This document shows, in pieces, positions 28,502-36,866 of a DNA stretch of 37,519 nt. Location: positions 1 through 37,519 of the forward strand of contig JAHBVI010000063.1 in NCBI GenBank assembly GCA_019637635.1, given 5' to 3'. Made by a program: the position numbers and the translations under genes. Position 1 is the stretch's first letter. Each line of letters begins with the position of its first letter. Under the pieces are notes generated by a model that saw only the letters and a program-made list of their open reading frames with translations, searched no databases and was not told where the DNA came from. This stretch comes from Anaerolineae bacterium. GTDB taxonomy: Bacteria > Chloroflexota > Anaerolineae > Promineifilales > Promineifilaceae.

Positions 28502-31500
28502 ATGAATTCATTCACGCACCTCCACGTTCACTCCCATTATACCTTGCTTGGCGGCACAGCGTCCGTTTTTGATCTGGCCAATCGGGCGGCGGCAGAGGGG
28601 ATGAGGGCGCTGGCGCTGACGGACACGGCCGTGCTCATGGGCGTCGTCCAATTCCAACAAGCCTGTGCCCAGGCCGGTATCCAGCCTCTCATTGGCATGA
28701 CCCTGCCCATTGCCGCCCCCGAAGCCGAGATGAACCTGACGCCGGATGTGGCCGGGCGGCTGGTTTTGTTAGCCACCGGACCAACCGGTTATCAATCGCT
28801 CTGCCGCCTTTCGTCGGCCGTACAATCAAGCCAGGCGCGGGCACAATTGCTGCGGCAGGGCATTCCCTGGGGCTGGCTGAAGGAGAACTGCGCCGGGTTG
28901 ATTGCCCTGGATGGTGGGCGCATGGGTTGGACGGAGCGGTATCTGCGGGCGGGCAATCGGCAGGCAGCCGCGCGTTTTGCTTCCCGGTTGGGTGGGTTGT
29001 TTGGGGAGATGGGGTATTTGAGCCTGGAACTGCACACCCCGGCCGACACGGCCGTTGCCCGTGAACTGGTGGCGATTGGGGAACGATTTGGGCTGACGGC
29101 CGTTGCCGTCCACCCCATTTACTGCCTGCAACCGGCCGACGCCCCCCGGCTGCGCCTGCTGGCGGCCATTGACCACAACTGCCCCCTGGCCGATGTGCCG
29201 GATGAAGTGCTGCCCGCTTTTGGCGACACGGCCGTGTCCCTGCACTGGCAGTCCGCCGACCAGATAACCGCCACCTATGCCGCCTTCCCCGAAGCAGTGG
29301 CCCGCACGGCGGACATAACCCGCCAATGCGCCACACCCTGCCTGCCAGACGGCCGTCCTATCTGGCCCAAATTGGAACTGCCGGAAGGGCAAACGGCCGA
29401 GGCAGCGTTAGCGCAGCAGGCCGAAGCCGGTTTGAAGAATCGTAATCCGTTATCCGTAATCCGTAATCCGACGGTTCACGGATTACGGCTTACGGATTAC
29501 GAATCACGACTAAAACACGAACTCACCGCCATCATCCAAAAAGGATTCGCGCCGCTCTTCCTGCTAGTGGCGGACATTACCCGCTTTGCGCGGGCGGCGG
29601 GGGTGCCGGTGAATACACGGGGCAGCGTGGCCAATTCGTTGGTGGCCTATTGCCTGGGCATTACCCAGGTAGACCCGGTGGCGCATGACCTGTTGTTTGA
29701 GCGCTTTTTGAATCCGGCGCGGGCCAATTTGCCGGACATTGACCTGGATTTTTGCAGCCGCCGCCGCGATGAGGTGCTGCATTATATCCGCGAAACGTAT
29801 GGGGCGGAGCGGGTGGCGCTGGTGGCCACAGTCTCTACCTTGCAGCCGAAGTCGGCGGCGCGGGAGACGGCGAAGGCGTATGGGTATGTGGAGACGGACA
29901 TTAAGCGGCTGACGGCCGTGCTGCCCGACCATTGGCATCCTGACCCGCGCCGCCGTGATGTGTCTAATGTGGAGGAGATTGCCGCGCAGTTGGCGGACGG
30001 CCGTGACCGGGAGATTTTGCGGGCGGCGTATGCGCTCATCGGGCAGCCGCATCATCTGAGTGTGCATCCGGGCGGGGTGGTGATTACGCCCGGCCCGCTG
30101 ACCGATTTTGTGCCGGTGCAGATGGCCCCCAAAGGGTTTCTGACGACGCAGTTTGATTTCCGGGACGCGGAGACAGTGGGGCTGCCGAAGATGGATTTGT
30201 TGGGCATTCGGGCGCTGACAGTGCTGGCGGATGCGGCGGAACTGGTGCGCCACTACCACGATCCGGCCTTTGATCTGGCGGCGATTGACCTGGAGGATGC
30301 GGGCACGGCCGTGACGCTGACCACCGCACAAACCATAGGCGTGTTCCAGTGTGAATCCACCGGGGCGCAGCGCACCTTGCGCCAGTTGCAGGCCAAAAGT
30401 GTGCGTGATCTGGCGGTGGCGAATGCCTTTTTTAAGCCTGGCCCGGCGTTGGGTGGCATGGCCCAGGCGTTTGTGCGCCGCTACCGGGGGCAGGAGGCGG
30501 TGTCCTATTTGCACCCGACGCTGGAGCCGATTTTGCGGGTTTCGCAGGGGGTGCTGCTGTTTCAGGAGCAGATTTTGCGGATTGCTACGGAGGTGGCGGG
30601 GCTGACCTGGGCGGAGGCAGACCGGCTGCGCAAGGGGATGAGCAAGTTTCAGGCAAAGGAGATGGCGGCGATTCGGGCGCGGTTTGTGCAGGGCTGCCAG
30701 GAGGTGTCGGGGCTGACGGCCGTGCAAGCCGAAACGTTGTGGGGGCAGGTGGAACCATTTGCCGGCTATGGTTTTAACCAGGGGCACGCCACGGCATATG
30801 CCGACGTGAGCTACCGCTCCGCCTACCTGAAAACCCATTACCCGGCGGCCTTCCTCTGCGCCCGGCTGGCCGATCACGGCGGTTTTCACCACCCGGCCAT
30901 CTACATCGCCGAAGCACAGCGATTGGGCATTCCGGTGCATCCGCCGCATGTGAATGTGAGTGGGCGGGGGTTTACGCTGGCGGGCGGAGACCTGACAGGT
31001 TTTCAGAAACCTGTCAGGTCTGGTGAACTGCATCTCTGGATGGGCCTGGGCCAAATCCGGGATTTGCGGCAGAGTGCAATTGAGGCGATTGTGGCGGCAC
31101 GGCCGTACCACAACCTGCGTGACCTGCTGCACAAAGTACCGCTGCAAAACAAGGAGATCGCCCATCTGATTCAGTGCGGGGCGCTGGATGGGCTGGCGGA
31201 GAGCCGGGACGCTTTGCTGGCGGAGGCGGCGGAGATTGAGCGGGCGGGCAATGTGGGGCAGATGGCGTTTGGGTTTGGGGTGGGTACGGCCGTGCCACCT
31301 GAATCGTTGGCGCAGCGGTTGGAATGGGAAACGCGGCTGCTGGGCTGGCCGGTCAGCGCCAATCCGATAGCGTTGGTTAAAGAGCAAACGGCCGACGATG
31401 TACCGCTGCGGTTTGTCCACCGGCTGCGCGGCCAGCGGACGACGATTGCCGGGGTGCGCCTGCCGGGATGGACGGGTGGGCGGGGCTTCTATGTGGGAGA

Positions 31501-31660
31501 TGGGGATGATTTTGTGGTGGTGAAACCGGTGCGCGGTCTGACGCAGAAAGTGGAGCGATGGCGGCCGTTGCGCCTCACCGGTATCTGGCGTGAAGACGAA
31601 TGGGGTGACGGTTGGTTTGAAGTGGAACAGATTGAGGTTCTGCGAGATTCAGAGAGCTGA
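28502..31660 (+). CDS. dnaE2: DNA polymerase III alpha subunit, DnaE2/ImuC-like
   Basis: 1052 residues from ATG 28502 (MNSFTHLHVHSHYTLL); the upstream in-frame part of the long ORF is non-coding spacer. PHP domain at the start (HLHVHSHYT). Polymerase palm PDIDLDF (about 411-417) and KMDLLGI (about 562-568) carry the catalytic aspartates; FKPGPALGG, KGMSKFQ and GYGFNQGHA follow. The protein is shorter than replicative DnaE (about 1160) and lacks a clear C-terminal tau-binding part, favouring the error-prone DnaE2/ImuC group. ImuA/ImuB are not in the window. Two palindromic repeats are inserted in frame (29437-29507 and 30989-31020). The DnaE2 assignment over a second DnaE1 is moderate. Confidence 0.8.
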   Translation: MNSFTHLHVHSHYTLLGGTASVFDLANRAAAEGMRALALTDTAVLMGVVQFQQACAQAGIQPLIGMTLPIAAPEAEMNLTPDVAGRLVLLATGPTGYQSLCRLSSAVQSSQARAQLLRQGIPWGWLKENCAGLIALDGGRMGWTERYLRAGNRQAAARFASRLGGLFGEMGYLSLELHTPADTAVARELVAIGERFGLTAVAVHPIYCLQPADAPRLRLLAAIDHNCPLADVPDEVLPAFGDTAVSLHWQSADQITATYAAFPEAVARTADITRQCATPCLPDGRPIWPKLELPEGQTAEAALAQQAEAGLKNRNPLSVIRNPTVHGLRLTDYESRLKHELTAIIQKGFAPLFLLVADITRFARAAGVPVNTRGSVANSLVAYCLGITQVDPVAHDLLFERFLNPARANLPDIDLDFCSRRRDEVLHYIRETYGAERVALVATVSTLQPKSAARETAKAYGYVETDIKRLTAVLPDHWHPDPRRRDVSNVEEIAAQLADGRDREILRAAYALIGQPHHLSVHPGGVVITPGPLTDFVPVQMAPKGFLTTQFDFRDAETVGLPKMDLLGIRALTVLADAAELVRHYHDPAFDLAAIDLEDAGTAVTLTTAQTIGVFQCESTGAQRTLRQLQAKSVRDLAVANAFFKPGPALGGMAQAFVRRYRGQEAVSYLHPTLEPILRVSQGVLLFQEQILRIATEVAGLTWAEADRLRKGMSKFQAKEMAAIRARFVQGCQEVSGLTAVQAETLWGQVEPFAGYGFNQGHATAYADVSYRSAYLKTHYPAAFLCARLADHGGFHHPAIYIAEAQRLGIPVHPPHVNVSGRGFTLAGGDLTGFQKPVRSGELHLWMGLGQIRDLRQSAIEAIVAARPYHNLRDLLHKVPLQNKEIAHLIQCGALDGLAESRDALLAEAAEIERAGNVGQMAFGFGVGTAVPPESLAQRLEWETRLLGWPVSANPIALVKEQTADDVPLRFVHRLRGQRTTIAGVRLPGWTGGRGFYVGDGDDFVVVKPVRGLTQKVERWRPLRLTGIWREDEWGDGWFEVEQIEVLRDSES
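29437..29507. repeat. GTAATCC-type palindromic repeat, in frame inside dnaE2-like gene
   Basis: AATCGTAATCCGTTATCCG on the left and CGGATTACGAATC on the right bracket a hairpin that codes for about 24 residues (NRNPLSVIRNP, then TVHGLRLTDYESRL). It lies in a linker before KHELTAIIQKGFAPLF. Stops are absent in this frame although the other copies contain TAA in other frames. Confidence 0.85.
30989..31020. repeat. Perfect 14-bp palindrome, in frame inside dnaE2-like gene
   Basis: GACCTGACAGGTTT / AAACCTGTCAGGTC with a TCAG loop; codes for GDLTGFQKPVRSG between the GRGFTLAGG and LHLWMGLG strands. Typical of a dispersed hairpin repeat rather than of DnaE. Confidence 0.85.
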
Positions 31661-31748
31661 TGAGGCATGAGGCATGATGCGTGACCAAAGAGACCTTACG
31701 CATCACGTGTCACGCCGGCCCCGACGAAATCCTGTAGAGCCTCAAATC

Positions 31749-32150
31749 CTAAAGCCTCTCTTTGGTTTCAACCCGTAGTTCCACATTGATGCCATCCGGG
31801 TCGTAAACAAACACAGATACACCATCGCTGAACTCTTTTGGTCCGCGAATGTTGTCTATTCCCACCTGCTGTAAATCGGCGATGAGGGCATCAATGGAGG
31901 TGGTGTCTATCGCCAGGCAGAAATGCTCTACCCCGACGATATTCTCCAGATTCTCCGGGATAAAATGTGGCCGGGAAAATACATTGATTTCCTGGCTACC
32001 CACCTTGAGTACGGCCGTGCGGCCACCTTCGGCATTGGGGCCGGTGGTACGCATCAGTTCCAGCCCAAGCAGTTGATGGTAAAAGTGCAAAGTTTTATCC
32101 ATATCCGTTACTTTCAGGGCGATATGGTCCAGGGCTTTGGGTTTTAGCAT
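31749..32150 (-). CDS. VOC (glyoxalase/dioxygenase) family protein
   Basis: 133 residues, one VOC unit pair: LDHIALKVTDMDKTLHFYHQ at the start, VGVEHFCLAIDTTSIDALIA in the middle, and VFVYDPDGINVELRVE at the end. Likely metal ligands are His (DHIALKV), His (EHFCLAI) and Glu (NVELR), as in glyoxalase I-type and dioxygenase-type members. Substrate unknown. Upstream gap 31661-31748 holds a GATGCGTGAC/GCATCACG-type inverted repeat. Confidence 0.85.
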   Translation of the reverse strand: MLKPKALDHIALKVTDMDKTLHFYHQLLGLELMRTTGPNAEGGRTAVLKVGSQEINVFSRPHFIPENLENIVGVEHFCLAIDTTSIDALIADLQQVGIDNIRGPKEFSDGVSVFVYDPDGINVELRVETKERL

Positions 32151-32379
32151 AAATCTGTCTCCTTCTTGTCACTGTCCTCGATGCTTTCTCATGCTTTTTT
32201 ATCTACCGCAACACTTGCATGACATCAACTTGCTGCAACCTACATATTGTTCGCCAGTGTAATGAAAGGGGGTACGGCCGTCAAACAAAATAGCTCCTTT
32301 GCTCCTTTGACTGGTGGTGGAGAGAGGGGAGAGGGTGGGGGTTACGGCCGTGATTGTCATCAACAACTCTATGGGGCTG

Positions 32380-32895
32380 TCAGCAATCGAAAACGTACCA
32401 GCAGATTTCGTTTCGCAGCCGCTGATCATCCAGAACAAGATCGCGAATCGCATCCGGCAACTGCTCACGCTGCCATTGACACTCCAGGCGACCTGCCAGG
32501 TCCTGTTCACCCTCAACGGCGGCAGCACGGGCAGCCTTTATGGCATAGGCGGCGGCGCCTAACTCATGTGCCGCCACATGCGCCACTGCCGCCGCCTGCC
32601 CGGCGGCATAGGCCGCCTCTCTGGCCGCGCCGCGCAACTCTCTGGCGGCGGCCATGGCGTGGCCGGCCGCAGTTCGGGCTTGTGCCATCGTGATTTCGCC
32701 GCGTACCCATGCCCGCGCCTGAGTAATTGCCTGGCGAGGGCGCGGGTCTGAAGGTTGCGCCGCCTCGAAAAGGTGCAGGACGTGTTCGGCACACGCGGCG
32801 GCCCACAGAGCCAGCAGATGATGATCGGAGTCTGTGAGCGTCCCCCCGCGGCGTATGGTGATGAATCTGGGGTCCCGCTTCTTTGGTAAGATCAT
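32380..32895 (-). CDS. Imm-5-like putative immunity protein
   Basis: 171 residues, almost all helix, very Ala-rich. The order of motifs (DHHLLALWAAACAEHVLHLF, PRPRQAITQARAWVRGEI, then long Ala-rich helices with VAHVAAHELGAAAYAIKAA) matches the domain annotated as Imm-5-like in many GC-rich bacteria. Despite the name, most members sit alone without a toxin, and none is visible here. A plain housekeeping helical protein is possible. The region 32161-32379 upstream of its 3' end has no gene I can support. Confidence 0.7.
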   Translation of the reverse strand: MILPKKRDPRFITIRRGGTLTDSDHHLLALWAAACAEHVLHLFEAAQPSDPRPRQAITQARAWVRGEITMAQARTAAGHAMAAARELRGAAREAAYAAGQAAAVAHVAAHELGAAAYAIKAARAAAVEGEQDLAGRLECQWQREQLPDAIRDLVLDDQRLRNEICWYVFDC

Positions 32896-33018
32896 GCGTT
32901 GGCTTCTTGTCCGTTCCTTCTGCCCAACCAGGTATCAGGCCAATATAATAAACAATCAATCGTCATATCCCGCTGCATGTGAGGTGGCGTTCTCTCTGAG
33001 CAGGCTCAGTCCGTATGA

Positions 33019-33513
33019 TCACGCATCATCTGCGACCTTAATGGCGAGTTCAACTTCCCAGGCGCTCTTTCGTGGCTCAACCCGATAGTCTGTTAAGTAG
33101 GCCTCGTAACGACAGGCAAAAGCGTCCCCTTCTTCGTCGTCCCAGCGGTCAACGTTTACGTTGTTCTCCTGAATCCATCCGAGCAATGCCTTATTGCCAC
33201 GCAGTGCATAGCGGGAGTATGTCAGATGAGCATATCTTCCTGCCGGAAGCAGACCTGGCTGCACGCGAGCATCAACTCCGATTGGCTTTCCTACCATAAA
33301 TCCCACCTCAATGTCCATCATTCCTGCCATATCAATCACATGATAGCGCAGAAAGAATGGCCCTTCGTCCGCGATTTCGTGCGTTTTCACCCAGGCGCGT
33401 AATTCTTTCAGCAGTTTGTCAACCACCGCGAACATGCCTTTGAACGGTGTTTTCACCCGAATTCCCACATATGGTCTCTCGTTAAACAAGCTGATCTTTG
33501 GTTCCGTAAACAT
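33019..33513 (-). CDS. GyrI-like/AraC-effector-binding-domain protein
   Basis: 164 residues. It has the SOUL/GyrI-like beta-alpha-beta-beta pattern twice: EPKISLFNERPYVGIRVKTP at the start, GPFFLRYHVIDMAGMMDIEV, AGRYAHLTYSRY, then a Trp-rich segment (LLGWIQENNV) and an acidic loop (DRWDDEEGDAF) before KSAWEVELAIKVA. The conserved Glu of small-molecule binders (DIEVGF) is present. Stand-alone members bind or hydrolyse hydrophobic ligands; no specific ligand can be given. Confidence 0.8.
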   Translation of the reverse strand: MFTEPKISLFNERPYVGIRVKTPFKGMFAVVDKLLKELRAWVKTHEIADEGPFFLRYHVIDMAGMMDIEVGFMVGKPIGVDARVQPGLLPAGRYAHLTYSRYALRGNKALLGWIQENNVNVDRWDDEEGDAFACRYEAYLTDYRVEPRKSAWEVELAIKVADDA

Positions 33514-33623
33514 GAATCCTCTGAGCCGTCCGACCTGAAATTGTATTCAGGTAACATGTCGGTATCTACTTCATTCGTTTTGGTTTTCATATGCCGGTAG
33601 ATGCCACAAGACTTTCCTTTGGT

Positions 33624-34094
33624 TCAAGCAACATGAACACGGCCGTAACGCGCTTCCACCGCCAGCATTTCATCTACTCCGGGTGGGATGTTGTACATGC
33701 GGATGACGAGTTCGTCGGTTGTTTCGGCGGCCAATTCGATGCGCCAGCCCCAGTCTGGCCCGGTGGGGGCGGGGTAGGAAGTCAGGGCGGAGACACGGCC
33801 GTCCCTGTCCGCCTCGCCCTGAAAAACCATAAACTGCCCGCCCGTATGCCAGGAGTCCAGCCACACCATGTCAATGCCGCCCGGTTCTGCGGCGTTGCGC
33901 ACAATCAGCAGCCCATCCTGCGGCTGCCCACTGTCTGCCCAGGTATAGCGGAAGGTGACAAACCCATCACGCGCGGCTAAGGCAATGGACACGGCCGTTG
34001 CCGACTCGCGCACCGGTTCCCCCGGCATCAGCCACACCCGATTTGTCCCCGCCCACTCACCCACCAAACTGCCCCATTGTGTCCTGATATTCAT
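33624..34094 (-). CDS. DUF1579/nitrobindin-like beta-barrel protein
   Basis: 156 residues. Begins MNIRTQWGSLVGEWAGTNRV; the LVGEWAGTNRVW opening and alternating strands (DGFVTFRYTWADSG, DGLLIVRNAAEPGG, VWLDSWHTGGQFMVFQ, DWGWRIELA, DELVIRMYNIPP) fit a small lipocalin-like or nitrobindin-like barrel of the DUF1579 kind. No signal peptide. Ligand unknown. It stands alone between a GyrI-like gene and a repeat. Confidence 0.65.
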   Translation of the reverse strand: MNIRTQWGSLVGEWAGTNRVWLMPGEPVRESATAVSIALAARDGFVTFRYTWADSGQPQDGLLIVRNAAEPGGIDMVWLDSWHTGGQFMVFQGEADRDGRVSALTSYPAPTGPDWGWRIELAAETTDELVIRMYNIPPGVDEMLAVEARYGRVHVA

Positions 34095-34154
34095 GCAAAA
34101 CTCCTCCTACATAACCGCACTAAAATTAGTTCCGGCCAGAAGTTCAACACACTG

Positions 34155-34270
34155 TTAACAAATAATCCAAACTTTTCATTGTCATTCCAAGGAGTCTTCG
34201 ACGAGGAATCCCTGCCGCTTGTGCAGGAGAGGGATTCCTCGCTCCGAAGACTTCGCTTTGTCTCGATAAG
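34155..34270. repeat. Second copy of the MITE-like repeat
   Basis: Shares AACAAATAATCCAAACTTTTC and GGAGTCTTCGACGAGGAATC with 28255-28370, with the inner hairpin GAGGAATCCCT/AGGGATTCCTC. The right terminal repeat is diverged (GACTTCGCTTTGTCTC). Confidence 0.75.
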
Positions 34271-34287
34271 GCCCCAGAGGACGCCAA

Positions 34288-36594
34288 TCATTCTTGAAGC
34301 TCTTTTTTGCGCGTGAGGCGTAAGCGCCAGAACGGCCGTTGCAATTGTTTCCAGGCGCGGGTGGCTTCGTCGTGGCCGCCCGCCTCCAGCCCGCCGTAGC
34401 GGCGCTCGTTGTAAAGCAGGGTAATGTGGGCGATGGGGGCGCGCATGGCGGCAGCGGTGGCCGCCAGCCGTTTGCGCCGGCCGAATTGGGCCAGCCGCGC
34501 CAGGAGCGCCTGGCTAAATTCGGTGGGCGTGTGGCTGGCGGTGGGGGTCAGGCCAATTTTGCGGGCGTTTTCTTGCAAACGGCCGTAGCTCCACACCACC
34601 CCATCGGCCCGCCTGGCCTGCTCCTGCCGCTGTCGCCGCCACCACCACCACAAAGCAATGACCAGCACCCCGATGATGATCAATTGTGGCCAGGGAAACG
34701 GCCGTACCGGTTCTGCCGGCGGAATGGGTGGGGGGATATATTCATTCACCGGCGGCGGGCCAACTTCCAGGGAAAAATTAGCCGGGTTGAAAGTCACGGC
34801 CGTGTCGCGCGGGCTAACAAAACCGGCTGTCGGTTCAAACTCCACCCATCCGTAGTTGGCAAAATAGACCTCCGCCCAGGAGTGCCCGTTGATCTGCCGC
34901 AACGTCTGAATGCCGGTTTCGTCCGGCGGTTGCCCCAGGTAGCCCACCACCAGCCGCGCCGGCAGCCCCAACGTCCGCGCCATCACCACCATGCTGGAAG
35001 CGTAATAGTCACAATAACCCTGCTGCAAATCAAACAAGAAGTATTCCACCGGGTCGGCGCGGGCGGGTGGCGGCGGCGTTTCCAGCGAATAGGGATATTG
35101 GCGCAAGAATTGCTCCAGCGCCCGCGCCTGGTCATAGGGATTGGTATAAATGGCGGTCACTTCCTGCGCCAGTTCGCCAATGCGCGGCGGCAGATCGTCG
35201 GGCAGAGCGGTGTATCGCTCCAGCAGGGGCGGCGGCACATCGGCCAATGACGCCTGGCGCAGTTGCGCCGGCGTGGGTGTGGCCAGGCGCGAACTGACCG
35301 TATAGCGGCGATTGGTGGCGGCCGTTTGCGCCCGCACCCGCGCCAGATCGTTGAGGCCACGCCAGGAGACAATGGTGGCCTGGTCGAAGAGATACGGCAG
35401 GCCAATGGTGTACCGGATGAGGCGGTCCTCATCATGCCAGGTGACGACCTGGTTCAGGGCGGTTTGGGCTTCATGGGTGGGAATGGGGATGAGCCGGAAG
35501 GGAGGCAATGGTTCCAGCCGTTCTTCGGAAATGGCCCAGCCCCGCCCGGTGTATACGTCGTAACTAAGGGCGCGCCAATGCACACCCGCCAGCAGTTCCG
35601 CCGGGGCAAGGAATTCTTGCCCTTGTACGTTGACGGTGACTGTGGCCGTCAGCACTACCGTTTGCGCCAATTCCGGCGGCAGCCCCAGCAGGTATTGGCG
35701 GGGCAAAATACCGCTGCCGCCCACGCCGCCGTGATCAGGTGTACTCAACTGCTGGCGCGGCACGTCAATGCCGGTAAACGCCTGCTCAAAGGAAGATTCA
35801 GCCTGGGCGACCGGGGCCAGCGAGGCAAACCACGCCTGCACGCGGCTGATGCTAAAGCTGGGCAGCAGCATCGCCAGCGCCAGCAAAAAGAGGGCTATTA
35901 TGGCGGCATAGCCGATGGACTCAAACTGGATGTCTTCCGGGTAATCTACCTGGTGGTGGTTCCATTCGCTTTTCAGGTGGGTAAAGTTGACAACGGCCGT
36001 CAACAACACCGCCACCCCCACAAACAATACCAGCCACCAGATGTCGGCCACGCCGAAGTAGCCGTTGAGGGCCAGGGCCAGCCCCATGAGCAATAAGCCG
36101 GGCAACGGCCGTTGCCAGCGCAGCGTGGCCCAGGCCGCAAATGCTGCCAGCAAATAAGCCGCCAGCCCCATCACGGCCGTGAAAACAATCGTTTCCTGGC
36201 TGCTGCCGCCGCCGGTGACGGCTAAGAACCAGCCCCCGGCCCGGTCGTAAAAGAGCGCGCCCTGATACAGCCAGAACTGGCGGGTGGCTTCCCAGCCCGT
36301 GGCCAGCGCCGCCAGCGGCGGCCACAGGCGGGCCAGGGAGACAAAGGTGATGAGCAAACCATAAAGGAGCAGCAGCAGCCAGGCCCAAAAGGCGGGCAAC
36401 GGCCGTAGCGCCAGCAGCGCCCCCAACAGCAGACCCGCCGCCGCCGCCGGAATGAGGACATTATCCTCCGGCGTCCAGCGCACTTCACGCACGGCCGTGA
36501 TCAGCAGCACCACCGCCGTCGCCAGCAGCGCCAGAACCAGCCAGTTTTCAGACGGCCGTAATTGTTTGTTGACCTTCGCAATCAGAACGGACAT
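34288..36594 (-). CDS. TgpA-type transmembrane transglutaminase-like protein
   Basis: 768 residues from ATG 36594 (MSVLIAKVNKQ). The longer reading includes a palindromic repeat and is rejected. Five to seven membrane segments occupy the first 250 residues, followed by a large extracytoplasmic part. The transglutaminase core has the Cys in QQGYCDYYASSMVVMAR (around residue 525), His in NGHSWAEVYF (around 570) and Asp/Glu region GWVEFEPT (around 584). Another membrane helix (WPQLIIIGVLVIALWWWW) and a DUF4129-like helical C-terminus follow. This is the TgpA family, often beside a DUF58 protein and MoxR ATPase; those are not in the window. Function unproven; cell-envelope peptide processing is inferred. 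Confidence 0.88.
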   Translation of the reverse strand: MSVLIAKVNKQLRPSENWLVLALLATAVVLLITAVREVRWTPEDNVLIPAAAAGLLLGALLALRPLPAFWAWLLLLLYGLLITFVSLARLWPPLAALATGWEATRQFWLYQGALFYDRAGGWFLAVTGGGSSQETIVFTAVMGLAAYLLAAFAAWATLRWQRPLPGLLLMGLALALNGYFGVADIWWLVLFVGVAVLLTAVVNFTHLKSEWNHHQVDYPEDIQFESIGYAAIIALFLLALAMLLPSFSISRVQAWFASLAPVAQAESSFEQAFTGIDVPRQQLSTPDHGGVGGSGILPRQYLLGLPPELAQTVVLTATVTVNVQGQEFLAPAELLAGVHWRALSYDVYTGRGWAISEERLEPLPPFRLIPIPTHEAQTALNQVVTWHDEDRLIRYTIGLPYLFDQATIVSWRGLNDLARVRAQTAATNRRYTVSSRLATPTPAQLRQASLADVPPPLLERYTALPDDLPPRIGELAQEVTAIYTNPYDQARALEQFLRQYPYSLETPPPPARADPVEYFLFDLQQGYCDYYASSMVVMARTLGLPARLVVGYLGQPPDETGIQTLRQINGHSWAEVYFANYGWVEFEPTAGFVSPRDTAVTFNPANFSLEVGPPPVNEYIPPPIPPAEPVRPFPWPQLIIIGVLVIALWWWWRRQRQEQARRADGVVWSYGRLQENARKIGLTPTASHTPTEFSQALLARLAQFGRRKRLAATAAAMRAPIAHITLLYNERRYGGLEAGGHDEATRAWKQLQRPFWRLRLTRKKELQE

Positions 36595-36607
36595 GATTCT
36601 CGTTTGC

Positions 36608-36664
36608 GATTGGAGATTGGAGACTGGAGATTGGTCAATCCCTAATCTCCAATCTCCAATCTCT
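36608..36664. repeat. GGAGATT-type palindromic repeat upstream of the TgpA-like gene
   Basis: GATTGGAGATTGGAGACTGG on the left and CTAATCTCCAATCTCCAATC on the right. Same family as the in-frame copy in the helicase (17124-17193). Confidence 0.85.
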
Positions 36665-36770
36665 TCCCAATTCACACCCATTATACCGCCGATGGTGGTG
36701 TGAGAGGATGTTAAGATTGCCGGTGGCAAAATTGGTCAGAGGGGTGAATTGGTTATAATCGGCCCGGATC

Positions 36771-36862
36771 AGTGACCCGTAATCGGTAATCGGTAATCGG
36801 TAACCCGTAATCCGACATCGGCTTACGGTTCGCGGTTCACGGGTTACGGCTTACGGACAACG
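36771..36862. repeat. GTAATCC-type palindromic repeat, extended copy
   Basis: Three tandem GTAATCGGTAATCGG units, then CCGTAATCC and inverted GGTTACGGCTTACGG. It fills the divergent region between the TgpA-like gene and the C39-like gene and ends five bases before the latter's start. Confidence 0.8.
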
Positions 36863-36866
36863 GGCA

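Noticed and set aside
29564..31420. 618-residue open frame antisense to the dnaE2-like gene
   Set aside because: Arg/Pro/His-rich composition with no motif; it is the shadow of a GC-rich gene with clear polymerase motifs on the other strand.
35263..36096. 277-residue plus-strand frame opposite the TgpA-like gene
   Set aside because: No protein-like hydrophobic or motif pattern; the minus strand has the transglutaminase triad.
36595..36729. N-terminal extension of the TgpA-like frame
   Set aside because: It is encoded by the GGAGATT-type repeat; a normal membrane-protein start exists at 36594.
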